Numbered from the stretch's first letter, positions 27,136 through 36,662 are shown. The stretch is DNA of 54,232 nucleotides from JAPLMI01 sp043798375 (GCA_043798375.1 JAZDOS010000016.1:1-54232), one strand, 5' to 3'. Numbers and translations: made by a program. Notes: generated from the sequence alone by a model not told the origin.

Positions 27136-27328
27136 GGCGGTTATTTTTGTGCGCCGCCTGAAGCGGCGTTTAAAATTTCGATACCTTATGGCGATATAGA
27201 AAGGCCGGACAAACTGCACAATAGCTTTAAATATTGGCAGGTTGGACGGCCATCGAAATTTTACAGAGCAAATTTACATGCCTAATGTAAATTTGCGTCC
27301 GCGGAAGGCGGCCACAAAAGTAACCGCC
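27136..27328. repeat. Composite palindromic element between aroA and mreB
   Basis: 193 bp with long imperfect outer arms: 27136-27159 begins GGCGGTTATTTTTGTG and 27306-27328 ends CACAAAAGTAACCGCC (23-24 bp, one substitution and one 1-base indel). Nested inside: AAAATTTCGAT/ATCGAAATTTT (27172-27182, 27252-27262), GCAAATTTACA-tgcctaa-TGTAAATTTGC (27268-27278, 27286-27296) and CGCCGC-ctgaa-GCGGCG near 27152. It fills most of the 296-base gap between the aroA stop and the mreB start; no gene is visible in it. Confidence 0.85.
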
Positions 27329-27349
27329 TATCGCTGAAGAAGAAAAAAT

Positions 27350-28636
27350 TTATCCTTCCAACTTTTTCAAATACTTGAAGAACCCGGGAAAGGATTTGGT
27401 GACGCACTCGATGTCGTCGATCTCGCTTTCGCCTTTTGCGGCAAGGGCCGCGATCGTCATCGCCATACATGTCCTGTGGTCGCCGAAACTCCTTAAATGC
27501 CTGGAGCCCTTAAGCCCTTCAACGCCGTTTATGACGATCTCATTTTTCGTGATTTCGATATCGGCGCCCATCTTCTCGAGATTCGTCTTCATCGAATTTA
27601 TTCTGTCGGTCTCTTTCACGCGTAATTCCTCGGCGCCCTTTATGACGGTCCGCCCTTTCGACAATGCCGCGAGCACGAATATTATGGGAAGCTCGTCGAT
27701 TATACCCGGTATTTCGCTCTCATCTATAACGATACCTTTTGTCCGGCTCGTTTCGGCTTCAACGTCGCCGGTCGGTTCAAAGAGATCGGTTTTATTAAGG
27801 ACTTTAATATTTGCCCCCATGCCGGACATTATCTTTAATATTCCCGCCCGCGTCGGATTCATAGAAACCTTTTCTATCGTGATCTTTGAATCATTCAATA
27901 AAACAGCCCCGGCAAGAAGGAAGCCGGCGCTCGAAATATCGCCCGGGATATCAAAAGGCCTTCCTTCGAGCTCAACTCCGCCTTCTACGGAAATCTTCAA
28001 ACCATCCGTTTTTATCCTGGAGCCGAATAGTTTAAGCATGCGCTCGGTGTGGTCGCGGCTTTTAAACGCTTCTTCGACGCTCGTCGTTCCTTTCGCATAC
28101 AGGCCCGCGAAAAGGATCGCCGATTTTACCTGGGCGCTCGGTATGGGCATCCTGTAGTCTATCGGCTTCACCATGCCGCCCTTAATCTTGAGCGGCGGAT
28201 ATCCGCCTGTGGACGCCCTTATATCGACACTCATACCGGTAAGCGGCTCCACGACCCTCATCATAGGCCGGTTCGATAATGATGTGTCGCCTTCCAGCGA
28301 CGTTTCGAAATCCTGTCCGGCTAGTATACCCGCCAGAATACGCATCGTAGTGCCTGAATTTCCTACAAATATTTTCGTATCCTTCGGCTTTTTAAGGCCT
28401 TTTAGCCCCCTTCCGGTAATGATCGTTTCGTCCTTTACCTTCCTGATAGAAACGCCCATCTGCCTGAAGGCTCCGATGGTGTAATTGCAGTCGTCGCAAT
28501 CGAGAAGGTTCTTTACGCGTGTAACGCCATTGGCTATCGCACCACACATGACAGCCCTGTGCGATATCGACTTGTCGCCCGGAAGCCGCAATTTTCCTGA
28601 AAGCTTTTTTACCGGTTTTATTTTCATCGATCCCAT
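27350..28636 (-). CDS. aroA: 3-phosphoshikimate 1-carboxyvinyltransferase (EPSP synthase)
   Basis: 428 residues. Adds enolpyruvate to shikimate-3-phosphate in the chorismate pathway. Motifs: LPGDKSISHRAVM (residues about 17-29), GNSGTTMRILAGILAG, SAQVKSAILFAGLYA, LRVKETDRI and FGDHRTCMAMTIAALAA. A second in-frame ATG at 28627 (MKIKPVKKLSG) has GGGA upstream and may be the true start. Last gene of the yggS-to-aroA unit. Confidence 0.95.
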   Translation of the reverse strand: MGSMKIKPVKKLSGKLRLPGDKSISHRAVMCGAIANGVTRVKNLLDCDDCNYTIGAFRQMGVSIRKVKDETIITGRGLKGLKKPKDTKIFVGNSGTTMRILAGILAGQDFETSLEGDTSLSNRPMMRVVEPLTGMSVDIRASTGGYPPLKIKGGMVKPIDYRMPIPSAQVKSAILFAGLYAKGTTSVEEAFKSRDHTERMLKLFGSRIKTDGLKISVEGGVELEGRPFDIPGDISSAGFLLAGAVLLNDSKITIEKVSMNPTRAGILKIMSGMGANIKVLNKTDLFEPTGDVEAETSRTKGIVIDESEIPGIIDELPIIFVLAALSKGRTVIKGAEELRVKETDRINSMKTNLEKMGADIEITKNEIVINGVEGLKGSRHLRSFGDHRTCMAMTIAALAAKGESEIDDIECVTKSFPGFFKYLKKLEG

Positions 28637-28649
28637 ATGGTATATGATA

Positions 28650-29561
28650 TCACAAGCGGCCGGCCGCTATCAATTCTTTCATATCCTCCGGCAGTTCGCT
28701 TGTAAATTCCATAAATTTACCTGTTTTCGGATGAACAAATCCCAGCACTTTCGCGTGAAGGGCGGGCCGTTTCAAATTCCCCCTGGAACCGTATTTGGCA
28801 TCGCCCAGTATCGGATGGCCGATATACGACATGTGGACCCTTATCTGATGTGTCCTGCCCGTCCCTAAAGTCACCTCCAATTGCGTGAAATCCTTGAATC
28901 TCTCGAGAACCTTATATCTCGTAACGGCCTCTTTAGAATTCTCGAAATCGACCGCCATCTTTTTTCTATCGTGATGTGATCTCGCTATCGGCAGTTCGAC
29001 GATACCGTTGTCCAGCTCGACGACTCCCCTGACGAGGGCTATGTAGATTCTCTTCGTCGTCTTATCCTTGAATTGTTTCGAAAGCCCGTTATGCGTCTCG
29101 TCGTTCTTTGCGACGACCAGAAGCCCTGACGTATCTCTATCGAGTCTATGAACTATGCCGGGCTTGGCAACACCGCCTATCCCCGAGAGGTCTTTGCAGT
29201 GAGCGAGGAGGGCGTTGACGAGCGTCCTGGTGTAGTTTCCGGGCGCGGGATGCACGACCATATCGACCGGTTTATTTACAACCAGAAGATCCTTGTCTTC
29301 ATAGACGATATCGAGCGGAATATCCTCCGCCTCAATTTTAGACGGCGACGGTTCCGGTATCTCTACAGCTATAACCTCTCCGGCGGAAAGGCTGTGATGC
29401 GGCTTCGCGGATTTGCCGTCCACTGTAACCTTATCGCCGGAAATGAGTTTCTGTATGAAGGTGCGGGAATAAAGCCTGGGCAGGTTCTCGACAAGGAATT
29501 TATCAAGCCGCTTGCCTTTGTCGGGTTCGGTTACTTCGAATTCGAATGCCTCTTTTTCCAT
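28650..29561 (-). CDS. rluD: Pseudouridine synthase, RluD family
   Basis: 303 residues. N-terminal S4 RNA-binding domain (about 15-75: KRLDKFLVENLPRLYSRTF; ISGDKVTVDGKSAKPHHSL), then the catalytic domain with IVHRLDRDTSGLLVVAK (catalytic Asp) and THQIRVHMSYIGHPILGD. Isomerises uridines in 23S rRNA. The start overlaps the end of lgt by 31 bases. Confidence 0.93.
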   Translation of the reverse strand: MEKEAFEFEVTEPDKGKRLDKFLVENLPRLYSRTFIQKLISGDKVTVDGKSAKPHHSLSAGEVIAVEIPEPSPSKIEAEDIPLDIVYEDKDLLVVNKPVDMVVHPAPGNYTRTLVNALLAHCKDLSGIGGVAKPGIVHRLDRDTSGLLVVAKNDETHNGLSKQFKDKTTKRIYIALVRGVVELDNGIVELPIARSHHDRKKMAVDFENSKEAVTRYKVLERFKDFTQLEVTLGTGRTHQIRVHMSYIGHPILGDAKYGSRGNLKRPALHAKVLGFVHPKTGKFMEFTSELPEDMKELIAAGRL

Positions 29562-30244
29562 GCGGATGCCCTGTAGGTGAATAACGCGAGCGCCGCCATG
29601 AATATTATGACGCTCGCGATCTGGGAGATCGTAAAAACCGACAGAACCTTCGGGTTATCCCCCCTGAAAAATTCTATGACAAATCTCTTCAGTGAATAAA
29701 GAACGCAGTAACTCAGGAATATCTCGCCCGGAAAATGCCTCATCTCCTGCATTACCAGGAGAATTATAAAAATTATAAACAAACTTGCGGAGGCGGCCAG
29801 CTGGATGGGAAAACCGTTTATTCCGTAACAACAGCCGTTCATGTAACATCCGATCCTCCCGAAGGCTTGAGCCAGCGCGATATACGGGGCGATAAGATCC
29901 GCGGCCTCCCAAAAGTTAAGGGCGTTATTTTTCAGGTAAATCATAACCGCAAAAAGGGCCGCCGCAAAACCGCCGTACCAGACCAGCCCTCCTTTCGATA
30001 GTTTTATAATATCGAGCGGATTCGCGATATAAAACGAGAGGTTGAGAAGAACATATAAGAGCCTTGCGCCTATTATCCCCGAGACCAGCATAATAATAGC
30101 CAGATCGATAATTTTATCCCGGTTGATATTGAATTTTTCGGCGCGGCGCCAGACAAGGAAAGTAAATACGGCAAATCCAAGCGCTACCATGACACCGTAG
30201 GAATATATGGTGATCGGCCCTATCTTCAGTAGAATTGGATGCAT
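29531..30244 (-). CDS. lgt: Prolipoprotein diacylglyceryl transferase
   Basis: 237 residues, about seven transmembrane segments. Lgt signature GRIGCYMNGCCYG and the N-terminal SYGVMVALGF. Transfers diacylglycerol from phosphatidylglycerol to the lipobox cysteine. Neighbour of lspA, the next step of lipoprotein maturation. A little shorter than E. coli Lgt, with the essential parts present. Confidence 0.94.
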   Translation of the reverse strand: MHPILLKIGPITIYSYGVMVALGFAVFTFLVWRRAEKFNINRDKIIDLAIIMLVSGIIGARLLYVLLNLSFYIANPLDIIKLSKGGLVWYGGFAAALFAVMIYLKNNALNFWEAADLIAPYIALAQAFGRIGCYMNGCCYGINGFPIQLAASASLFIIFIILLVMQEMRHFPGEIFLSYCVLYSLKRFVIEFFRGDNPKVLSVFTISQIASVIIFMAALALFTYRASAWKKRHSNSK

Positions 30245-30292
30245 GTTCCGCTTATACTATGAGTAAATGTAAAATTTTTACTTTTGAATTGA

Positions 30293-30320
30293 ACTTTTAC
30301 CTTTTTACTTTTGCATTTTT
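30293..30320. repeat. Degenerate heptanucleotide array at the lspA end
   Basis: Four 7-bp units ACTTTTA, CCTTTTT, ACTTTTG, CATTTTT, preceded by another ACTTTTG at 30280-30286. It covers the last codons of lspA (KNAKVKR) and the lspA-lgt gap. Unit length and number match the four arrays inside genes. Confidence 0.55.
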
Positions 30321-30740
30321 CCTTAAAAATACCACTGCTAATATCGTTATTCCTGTAGTTATACACGAATCGGCAAAATTAAAGACAGGCCATATTCGAA
30401 AATCCAGGAAATCTATGACGTTCGCGAACCTTATCCTGTCGAATAGGTTGCCCGCCGCGCCGCCAAGGACGAGGCCCGCCGCAAGCTCGAGCGCGGTATC
30501 TTTGATCCTGTATTTCCAGATACAGAAGAGGATCGCGCATACGATCAGGATCGAAATTAAAATGAAAAAATTATTCCGGCCCTTTAAGAGGCCGAAGGCC
30601 GTGCCGTTATTGAAGACGAGCGTCAGGTGGAAGATGCCCGGCAGAACCTTGACCGACCCCGCGCCGGACAAAAAATTTAACGCCAAAACCTTTGTGATTC
30701 TATCGAGAACGAATACAAGAAATGCCGCCGCAAATATCAT
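30297..30740 (-). CDS. lspA: Lipoprotein signal peptidase (signal peptidase II)
   Basis: 147 residues, four transmembrane helices, inner-membrane aspartic protease. Catalytic regions GGAAGNLFDRIRFANVIDFLD and FNFADSCITTG each hold the expected Asp. ATG overlaps the stop of the DksA-type gene as ATGA. Confidence 0.94.
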   Translation of the reverse strand: MIFAAAFLVFVLDRITKVLALNFLSGAGSVKVLPGIFHLTLVFNNGTAFGLLKGRNNFFILISILIVCAILFCIWKYRIKDTALELAAGLVLGGAAGNLFDRIRFANVIDFLDFRIWPVFNFADSCITTGITILAVVFLRKNAKVKR

Positions 30741-31189
30741 TTATTTTCTCTTGTCTTCTGGCACTCTATGCAAAGCTCCGTGTAAGGCAGGGCTTTAAGC
30801 CGTTTCTTGGGTATGACCTTACCGCATTGAAGGCAATTGCCGTACGAGCCGTCCCCTATCCGTTTCATCGCCTCATCGATCGCGTACAATATCTTCTGCT
30901 CGTCGGTGGCCCTGCCGAGCGCGAAGTCTCTTTCGTAGTCGTCGCTCGCCTGATCGGCCATGTGGAACGAATATCCGGAAAGGTCGCCTGAGGCGTCTCT
31001 CTGGGATTTATTGAGCGTCGTTTCCGCTATATGAGACAACCCGCCGCCGACTTTCTCTCTCTCCTTGACCAGCAGGGTCCGGTAGATTTTCAGTTCGGCC
31101 TTCGGCATCTTTTTCATCTTCGGTTTTACCGCCTTTTTCACGCTTCTTTTTACTCTTTTCATCGATTTTGCCTTTTTTGCCTTCGCCAT
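30737..31189 (-). CDS. DksA/TraR-family zinc-finger protein
   Basis: 150 residues. Lys-rich N-terminus (about 1-28), coiled-coil region with LVKEREKVGGGLSHI, a DYERDFALGRATDEQ segment as in DksA, and a C4 zinc finger YGNCLQCGKVIP...LCIECQKTRE. DksA-like proteins modulate RNA polymerase with ppGpp; this short relative between ileS and lspA may have another target. Basic N-terminal tail is unusual for DksA itself. Confidence 0.82.
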   Translation of the reverse strand: MAKAKKAKSMKRVKRSVKKAVKPKMKKMPKAELKIYRTLLVKEREKVGGGLSHIAETTLNKSQRDASGDLSGYSFHMADQASDDYERDFALGRATDEQKILYAIDEAMKRIGDGSYGNCLQCGKVIPKKRLKALPYTELCIECQKTRENK

Positions 31190-31207
31190 TTTTATTACTC
31201 CTTTTTT

Positions 31208-33991
31208 TTAAATAGCCTTGACGCACCTTTCGCATAAAGCCGGATGGGATTCATCCCTGCCGACCATTTCGCTGTAATTCCAGCACCTCTGGCATTTTTC
31301 GCCTTTAGCCTTTTCCACGCTGATCGCGATCGGAAGGCCTGTGTCCAGATCGTTTTTATCGGTTACTGAATCTTTCAATTCCACTTCCGACACGATAAAA
31401 AGATATCTTAAGAGATCCTTATTGTCGCTTAAAAGTTTTTTGTAACCGCTGTCGTTCGTAGAAAATATCAGCTTCGCCTCAAGGCTTGAACCGATAATGT
31501 TCGCCTGGCGTTTTTCCTCCAGCTTCTTTAAAACAACCTCCCTTACGGCAACAAGCTTTGCCCATTTGTCATCCAAAGCCTTATTGTAAAGTTTTTCGTA
31601 ATTATCCTCAGGCCACGGTTCGAGGTGTATCGATTCCGATTTATTGCCGAATTTAAGATAACTCCAGACTTCGTCAGCGGTGATCGGCAGAATCGGCGCC
31701 ATTATTTTAAGAAGGCCTGTCAGGAGGTCGAACATCGCCGCCTGTCCGCTCTTCCGCTCGCGTGAATTAGTTTTAAAAGTATACATTCTATCCTTCGAAA
31801 TGTCCAGATAAACCGAAGATATTTCGTAAACGCAGACATTGTAGATATCCCTGTAGACCTTATGGAATGCGAACGCCTCGTAATTACGCTCCGATTCTTT
31901 CGTAAGGCCCGCGAATCTCGACAATATCCACCTGTCGATCTCAAGCATCCGGTCATAAGGCACCCTGTCTTTCGCCGGATCGAAATCGTAAAGATTTGAC
32001 AGGAGATACTTGCAGGTATTCCGTATTTTTCTATACGCGTCCGATAGCCGCATCAGGATCTCTTCCGAAAGCCTCACGTCTTCGCTGTAATCGCTCGACG
32101 CGACCCAAAGCCTCAGGATATCGGCGCCGTACTTCTTCATCACTTGAGCCGGTGTGATGACATTGCCGAGCGACTTCGACATCTTTTTGCCGGCGCCGTC
32201 AACGACGAATCCGTGCGTCAGGACAAATTTATAAGGGGCTGTCTTATCGATAGCCATCGCGGTTATCAGGGCCGATTGGAACCATCCCCTGTGCTGATCC
32301 GAGCCTTCGAGGTAAAGTTCGCACGGATAATCCAGGTCCTTATTCTTCTTCAAGACGGCCTGATGGCTTATACCTGAGTCAAACCAGACATCTACTATAT
32401 CGGTCTCTTTTCTGAAATTTTCATTCTTACATTTCGGGCATCGCGTCCCTGCGGGAAGAAGCTCGGATTCTTTCTTTGAAAACCATACATCCGCCCCTTC
32501 TTTCTCGACAAGAGAGGCGACATGATCTATGACTTTTGGATCCAACAGGACGTCTTTACATCCCCCGCAATAAAAAGCGATGATCGGAACCCCCCAGTAC
32601 CTCTGGCGCGAGAGGCACCAATCAGGCCTGTTCTCGACCATAGAGGAGATCCTCGCCTGTCCGGCCTCCGGTATCCATCTTATCTTTGACGCGATTGCGC
32701 CCAGCATCTCCCGCCTCAGATTCTTGTGGTCGATCTTCAGAAAATATTGCTCTGTCGCCCGGAATATAATCGGCTTCTTGCAGCGCCAGCAGTGCGGATA
32801 GGAGTGCGCGAGCTCTTCCTCGTGGATCAGCTTTCCGAGGTTCTTCAGCCTTTCCAGGATCGGCCTATTTGCTTTATACACTTCCATGCCGCTGAATTCC
32901 CCGGCAGTATCGTCAAATTTCCCTCTTGGATCTACCGGCATTATCGTTGGGAGATTGTACCTTTTCCCGGTCATGTAGTCTTCCTGGCCGTGGCCCGGGG
33001 CCGTGTGAACGCATCCCGTCCCGTCTTCCATGGAAACATATTCGGCGAGGACTACTTTCGAAATTCTATCAATGAACGGGTGGCGCGCCTCAAGGCCTTC
33101 GAGCTCTCTTCCTTTGAATATTTTTGTCGTTTCATAAGCTTTTATCCCGAATTTTTCCATGACTGCCTCGAGACGCGCCTTCGCCAGTATATATTTTTCC
33201 CCACGCCCTTCAACGGCCACCAACGCGTAATCCGATTCCGGGTGTACGGCAATAGCGGCATTTGCGAGCAATGTCCATGGTGTTGTGGTCCAGATTATAA
33301 AATTAGTATTGGGTATTGGATATCGGGTATTGGGCTTATTGCCGGATAATTCAAATTTTACGTAGATCGATGGCGAGATTTTATCCTCGTACTCGACCTC
33401 CGCCTCGGCGAGCGCCGTTTCGCAGGCAGCGCACCAGTTCACCGGTTTTAAATCTTTATAGATATAGCCTTTTTCAACCAGTTTTCCGAATGACCTGATG
33501 ATCTCAGCTTCGTAACTTGTCGCCAGCGTCAGGTAGGGCCTGTCCCAATCGCCCATTATCCCGAGGCGCTTGAACTCCTCTTTCTGGATATCGACGTATT
33601 TCATCGCGTAGTCGTACGCCTTCTTCCTGAACTTCACCTGGTCGATGTCGTACTTTGTGATCTTCAATTCTTTAAATAGCTGGTGCTCGACGGGAAGGCC
33701 GTGGCAGTCCCAACCCGGGACGTAGGGCGAATCGCACCCCCTCATCGTCTTATATTTCACGACTATGTCCTTCAGGATCTTATTCAGGGCATGGCCCATG
33801 TGGATAGAGCCGTTTGCGTAAGGAGGGCCGTCATGCAGAATAAACTTCTTCTTACCCTTCATAGCTTTGCGTATCTTCGCGTACAGGCCCGAATCCTGCC
33901 ATGTCTTCAGCATCTCGGGCTCCCGGTTCGGCAGGTCCGCCTTCATCGGAAAATCCGTCCTCGGCAGATTGAGAGTTGACTTATAATCCAT
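31208..33991 (-). CDS. ileS: Isoleucyl-tRNA synthetase
   Basis: 927 residues from the ATG at 33991 (MDYKSTLNLPRTDFPMK), which has AGGA upstream; a longer frame to 34018 would overlap mtnP. Class I motifs HIGH as GSIHMGH (about 58) and KMSKS as KMSKSLGN (about 600), editing domain with FIIWTTTPWTLLANAA, and the C-terminal zinc site CQRCWNYSEMV...LCERCV. A 28-bp heptamer array (33307-33334) encodes a loop PNTRYPIPNTN just before the editing-domain strand. Confidence 0.95.
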   Translation of the reverse strand: MDYKSTLNLPRTDFPMKADLPNREPEMLKTWQDSGLYAKIRKAMKGKKKFILHDGPPYANGSIHMGHALNKILKDIVVKYKTMRGCDSPYVPGWDCHGLPVEHQLFKELKITKYDIDQVKFRKKAYDYAMKYVDIQKEEFKRLGIMGDWDRPYLTLATSYEAEIIRSFGKLVEKGYIYKDLKPVNWCAACETALAEAEVEYEDKISPSIYVKFELSGNKPNTRYPIPNTNFIIWTTTPWTLLANAAIAVHPESDYALVAVEGRGEKYILAKARLEAVMEKFGIKAYETTKIFKGRELEGLEARHPFIDRISKVVLAEYVSMEDGTGCVHTAPGHGQEDYMTGKRYNLPTIMPVDPRGKFDDTAGEFSGMEVYKANRPILERLKNLGKLIHEEELAHSYPHCWRCKKPIIFRATEQYFLKIDHKNLRREMLGAIASKIRWIPEAGQARISSMVENRPDWCLSRQRYWGVPIIAFYCGGCKDVLLDPKVIDHVASLVEKEGADVWFSKKESELLPAGTRCPKCKNENFRKETDIVDVWFDSGISHQAVLKKNKDLDYPCELYLEGSDQHRGWFQSALITAMAIDKTAPYKFVLTHGFVVDGAGKKMSKSLGNVITPAQVMKKYGADILRLWVASSDYSEDVRLSEEILMRLSDAYRKIRNTCKYLLSNLYDFDPAKDRVPYDRMLEIDRWILSRFAGLTKESERNYEAFAFHKVYRDIYNVCVYEISSVYLDISKDRMYTFKTNSRERKSGQAAMFDLLTGLLKIMAPILPITADEVWSYLKFGNKSESIHLEPWPEDNYEKLYNKALDDKWAKLVAVREVVLKKLEEKRQANIIGSSLEAKLIFSTNDSGYKKLLSDNKDLLRYLFIVSEVELKDSVTDKNDLDTGLPIAISVEKAKGEKCQRCWNYSEMVGRDESHPALCERCVKAI
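33307..33334. repeat. Heptanucleotide tandem repeat inside ileS
   Basis: Four units TATTGGG, TATTGGA, TATCGGG, TATTGGG. It lies in a loop between the NKP and FIIWTTTPW segments of the editing domain. Confidence 0.85.
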
Positions 33992-33998
33992 GATTATC

Positions 33999-34868
33999 CT
34001 AACTTTTATACTTCCCAATTATCAGCTCCAGCCTTCTCTTCGTATCGGCCGGAATGAGCTTCGCCTGCGTTACTATCGCGTCTTTCAGCGCCGAACCGCA
34101 GCCGCAGGTTCTGGAGCCTGACAGTTTCGGGAGGACGGCCTTCAATATATTCTTTGAGACATCTACGTTCTTCAAAAGATTCTGTATAATCATCTCCAGC
34201 GAGACAGTCTCGCAAACAGTATCCATCCTCCAGCAGTCATAATCGGTGATGCACGCCAATGTCGCGTAACAGATCTCGGCTTCCCTGGCGAGTTTCGCCT
34301 CAGCAAGATTTGTCATGCCTATGATATCCATGCCCCATGACCTGTACAGGTTCGACTCCGCCTTCGTTGAAAATTGCGGCCCTTCCATATTAACGTAAAC
34401 GCCGCCAAGGTGCATACTGGCGCCGACCTTACATCCGGCTTCATAGAGCGCCTTTGACAGGTGCGGGCAGACCGGTTCGGCAAATTGTATATGGGCGACT
34501 ATCCCGCCGCCAAAAAAGGTCATGCGCCTTCCGTAATTTGTCCTATCCAGAAACTGGTCCGGTATCACGATGTCCAGAGGCTTCAGCTCTTCCTTCAGGC
34601 TGCCGCAGGCCGAGACCGATATGATGCGCTCAACGCCGAGTTTCTTCATGCCGTAAATATTCGCGCGGTAATTTATCTCGCCCGGCAGGACTTTGTGCCC
34701 GATACCATGCCTTGCCAGAAATGCCACCTCCATGCCTTCCAGTTCGCCGCATACGAATTTATCGGACGGATCTCCAAACGGCGTCTTAACCTTAACGCTT
34801 TTAATATTCTTTATACCTTCTATATTATAAAAACCGCTTCCGCCGATTATCCCTATCTTTCCAGCCAT
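33999..34868 (-). CDS. mtnP: S-methyl-5'-thioadenosine phosphorylase
   Basis: 289 residues. PNP/MTAP type II family: GIIGGSGFYNIEGI (phosphate loop), ARHGIGHKVLPGEINYRANI, SVSACGSLKEE, and VNMEGPQFSTKAES. Cleaves methylthioadenosine to adenine and methylthioribose-1-phosphate. The substrate (MTA rather than inosine or guanosine) is assigned from overall similarity and is not certain. The tail is longer than in human MTAP. Confidence 0.85.
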   Translation of the reverse strand: MAGKIGIIGGSGFYNIEGIKNIKSVKVKTPFGDPSDKFVCGELEGMEVAFLARHGIGHKVLPGEINYRANIYGMKKLGVERIISVSACGSLKEELKPLDIVIPDQFLDRTNYGRRMTFFGGGIVAHIQFAEPVCPHLSKALYEAGCKVGASMHLGGVYVNMEGPQFSTKAESNLYRSWGMDIIGMTNLAEAKLAREAEICYATLACITDYDCWRMDTVCETVSLEMIIQNLLKNVDVSKNILKAVLPKLSGSRTCGCGSALKDAIVTQAKLIPADTKRRLELIIGKYKS

Positions 34869-34872
34869 AATT

Positions 34873-35172
34873 TTATCCCATCCTCAAAGCGATGCCATAA
34901 AGAGTTCTTATCAGAAATAATTTCAGAAACCATATGAATAGCAGCGCGAATATAGGCGAGATATCCAGCCCTATCCTATACGCCGGCATAAGCCTTCTGA
35001 ACGGCGCAAGAAGAGGTTCCGTAGTCTTATATAAGAACTGGACTATCGGATTGTACGGGTCCGGATTCACCCAGCTTATGAGCGCCCTCGTGATTATAAG
35101 CCAGTTTGCTATCGTAAGGATGTAGTCCAAAATCGTTGTTGCCGCTAGCAGGAAATTACCGAATACGAACAT
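34873..35172 (-). CDS. yggT: YggT-family membrane protein
   Basis: 99 residues with two hydrophobic segments flanking the family motif RALISWVNPDPYNPIVQFLY and the PLLAPFRRLMP segment. Usually in a yggS-proC-yggT cluster with cell-division genes, as here; a role in membrane or division-site organisation is inferred for the family. Confidence 0.9.
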   Translation of the reverse strand: MFVFGNFLLAATTILDYILTIANWLIITRALISWVNPDPYNPIVQFLYKTTEPLLAPFRRLMPAYRIGLDISPIFALLFIWFLKLFLIRTLYGIALRMG

Positions 35173-35175
35173 ATC

Positions 35176-35988
35176 TTAACCTCCCGTAAGTTCTTTCGAG
35201 CGTTTATGCGCCGCCTGGACGGCGTCATGGATTATGGATTTGACTATCTTCTTCTCAAACACCTTTAAAGCGGCCTCGGTAGTCCCTCCTTTTGACGTTA
35301 CCCTTTTACGCAATTCCCGCGGCTCCTCTTTGAGCGCTTCCAACAGCTTAGCGCTGCCGACAGCCGTTTTTAGCACAAGCTTCTTCGCGGTCTTCTCGTC
35401 GAGTCCGAGCTTCTCGGCCGCTTCTATCAGCGCCTCGATAAGATAGAAGAAGTAAGCCGGCCCGCTCCCGCTTATCGCGGTAACCGCGTCGATGTGCTTT
35501 TCATCTACCTCGACCACATCTCCGATAGCTGAAAAAATCTCCTTCGCGAGCTTTATGTCGTCCCGGGTTGCCGCGCTGCCCGGCGCTACGCATGATATCC
35601 CTTCGCCTATTATGGCAGGCATGTTGGGCATTACACGAACAACCGGAATATCCTTTCCGACAATAGATTCAATATATTTCGTGGTAATACCCGCCGCGAT
35701 CGATACCAACAGCTTCTTCTTCGATACGCCGCAGCATATTTCATTTTTCAGGATATTATCAAAATCTTTAGGTTTTACGGCAAGTATAATGACATCCGAA
35801 TATTTCACTATAGCATTATTGTCGATCTCTACTATGATCTTATATTTATTCCGGATATAGTCGCGCCTTGCGCTGTCAAGCTCACCGGCCATTATAGAGG
35901 TGGATTTCTCCGGAATGCCGGACAGGCGGCTCAGGATGGCCTCGCCCATATTACCGCAGCCGATTATTCCTATTTTTTTGTCGATCAT
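35176..35988 (-). CDS. proC: Pyrroline-5-carboxylate reductase
   Basis: 270 residues. Rossmann NAD(P) motif IGIIGCGNMGEAIL (residues 6-19), VIILAVKPKDF, VRVMPNMPAIIGEG, and the C-terminal signature AVTAISGSGPAYFFYLIEAL plus VTSKGGTTEAAL. Final step of proline synthesis. Overlaps yggS by 4 bases (ATGA). Confidence 0.94.
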   Translation of the reverse strand: MIDKKIGIIGCGNMGEAILSRLSGIPEKSTSIMAGELDSARRDYIRNKYKIIVEIDNNAIVKYSDVIILAVKPKDFDNILKNEICCGVSKKKLLVSIAAGITTKYIESIVGKDIPVVRVMPNMPAIIGEGISCVAPGSAATRDDIKLAKEIFSAIGDVVEVDEKHIDAVTAISGSGPAYFFYLIEALIEAAEKLGLDEKTAKKLVLKTAVGSAKLLEALKEEPRELRKRVTSKGGTTEAALKVFEKKIVKSIIHDAVQAAHKRSKELTGG

Positions 35989-36662
35989 ATCCTGTCCCCG
36001 AATATCGCCCTGCCGATTCTCACCATCGTCGAGCCTTCTTCTATGGCAATCTCGAAGTCACCGGTCATTCCCATAGAGAGTACTGCGTACCGCGTATTGC
36101 GTATTGCGTTAATCCTGCCTAACAGCTCTTTTAATTTTCGGAAAAACGGCCTCGCCTGTTCGGGATCATCGACTTCCGGCGCGATGGTCATCAAACCCTT
36201 TATATTAATATTGTGGTATAGAACGACTTCCTTTAACAAGTCAAAGATATCGTCCGGAGACACGCCGAACTTGGTCGTCTCGCCCGATGTATTTACCTGG
36301 ATCAATATGTCCTGGACCTTATTAATTTTTTCGGCTTCTTTGTCGATCTGGCTTGCGAGCTTTACGCTGTCTACCGAATGAATAAGCGAGGCTATTTTAA
36401 CGGCATCGCGGACTTTATTAGTTTGAAGGTGCCCTACGAGATGCCAGACTGCCTTATCACCTAAAACCTTGTGCTTCGCGGCCAGCTCCTGGACCCTGTT
36501 TTCACCCAGGTCCCGCGCGCCTGATCCCAAAACCCCGCCGGCCTGATCAGCCGACGCTTCTTTAGTAACGCATATTAGCGTAACGTCTTCCGGATTACGC
36601 CCTGATTTTTCGCAACGCCTTGCTATTCTTTGCGTTACGGATTTAAGGTTCTCGGCAATCAT
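35985..36662 (-). CDS. yggS: PLP-binding homeostasis protein YggS/PROSC
   Basis: 225 residues from the ATG at 36662 (MIAENLKSVTQRIARR); the frame up to 36701 would overlap the promoter and is rejected. PLP lysine in VTLICVTKEAS, conserved HLVGHLQTNKVRDAV, IQVNTSGETTKFG and the phosphate-binding end LSMGMTGDFEIAIEEGSTMVRIG. Controls free PLP rather than catalysing a reaction. A heptamer array (36081-36108) encodes the INAIRNTRYA loop. The -10 box ends 10 bases before the ATG, so the mRNA may be leaderless. Confidence 0.9.
   Translation of the reverse strand: MIAENLKSVTQRIARRCEKSGRNPEDVTLICVTKEASADQAGGVLGSGARDLGENRVQELAAKHKVLGDKAVWHLVGHLQTNKVRDAVKIASLIHSVDSVKLASQIDKEAEKINKVQDILIQVNTSGETTKFGVSPDDIFDLLKEVVLYHNINIKGLMTIAPEVDDPEQARPFFRKLKELLGRINAIRNTRYAVLSMGMTGDFEIAIEEGSTMVRIGRAIFGDRI
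36081..36108. repeat. Heptanucleotide tandem repeat inside yggS
   Basis: Four units TACTGCG, TACCGCG, TATTGCG, TATTGCG, in the loop before the LSMGMTGD strand. It has the same unit length and copy number as the arrays in ileS, murF and the radical SAM gene. Confidence 0.85.
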
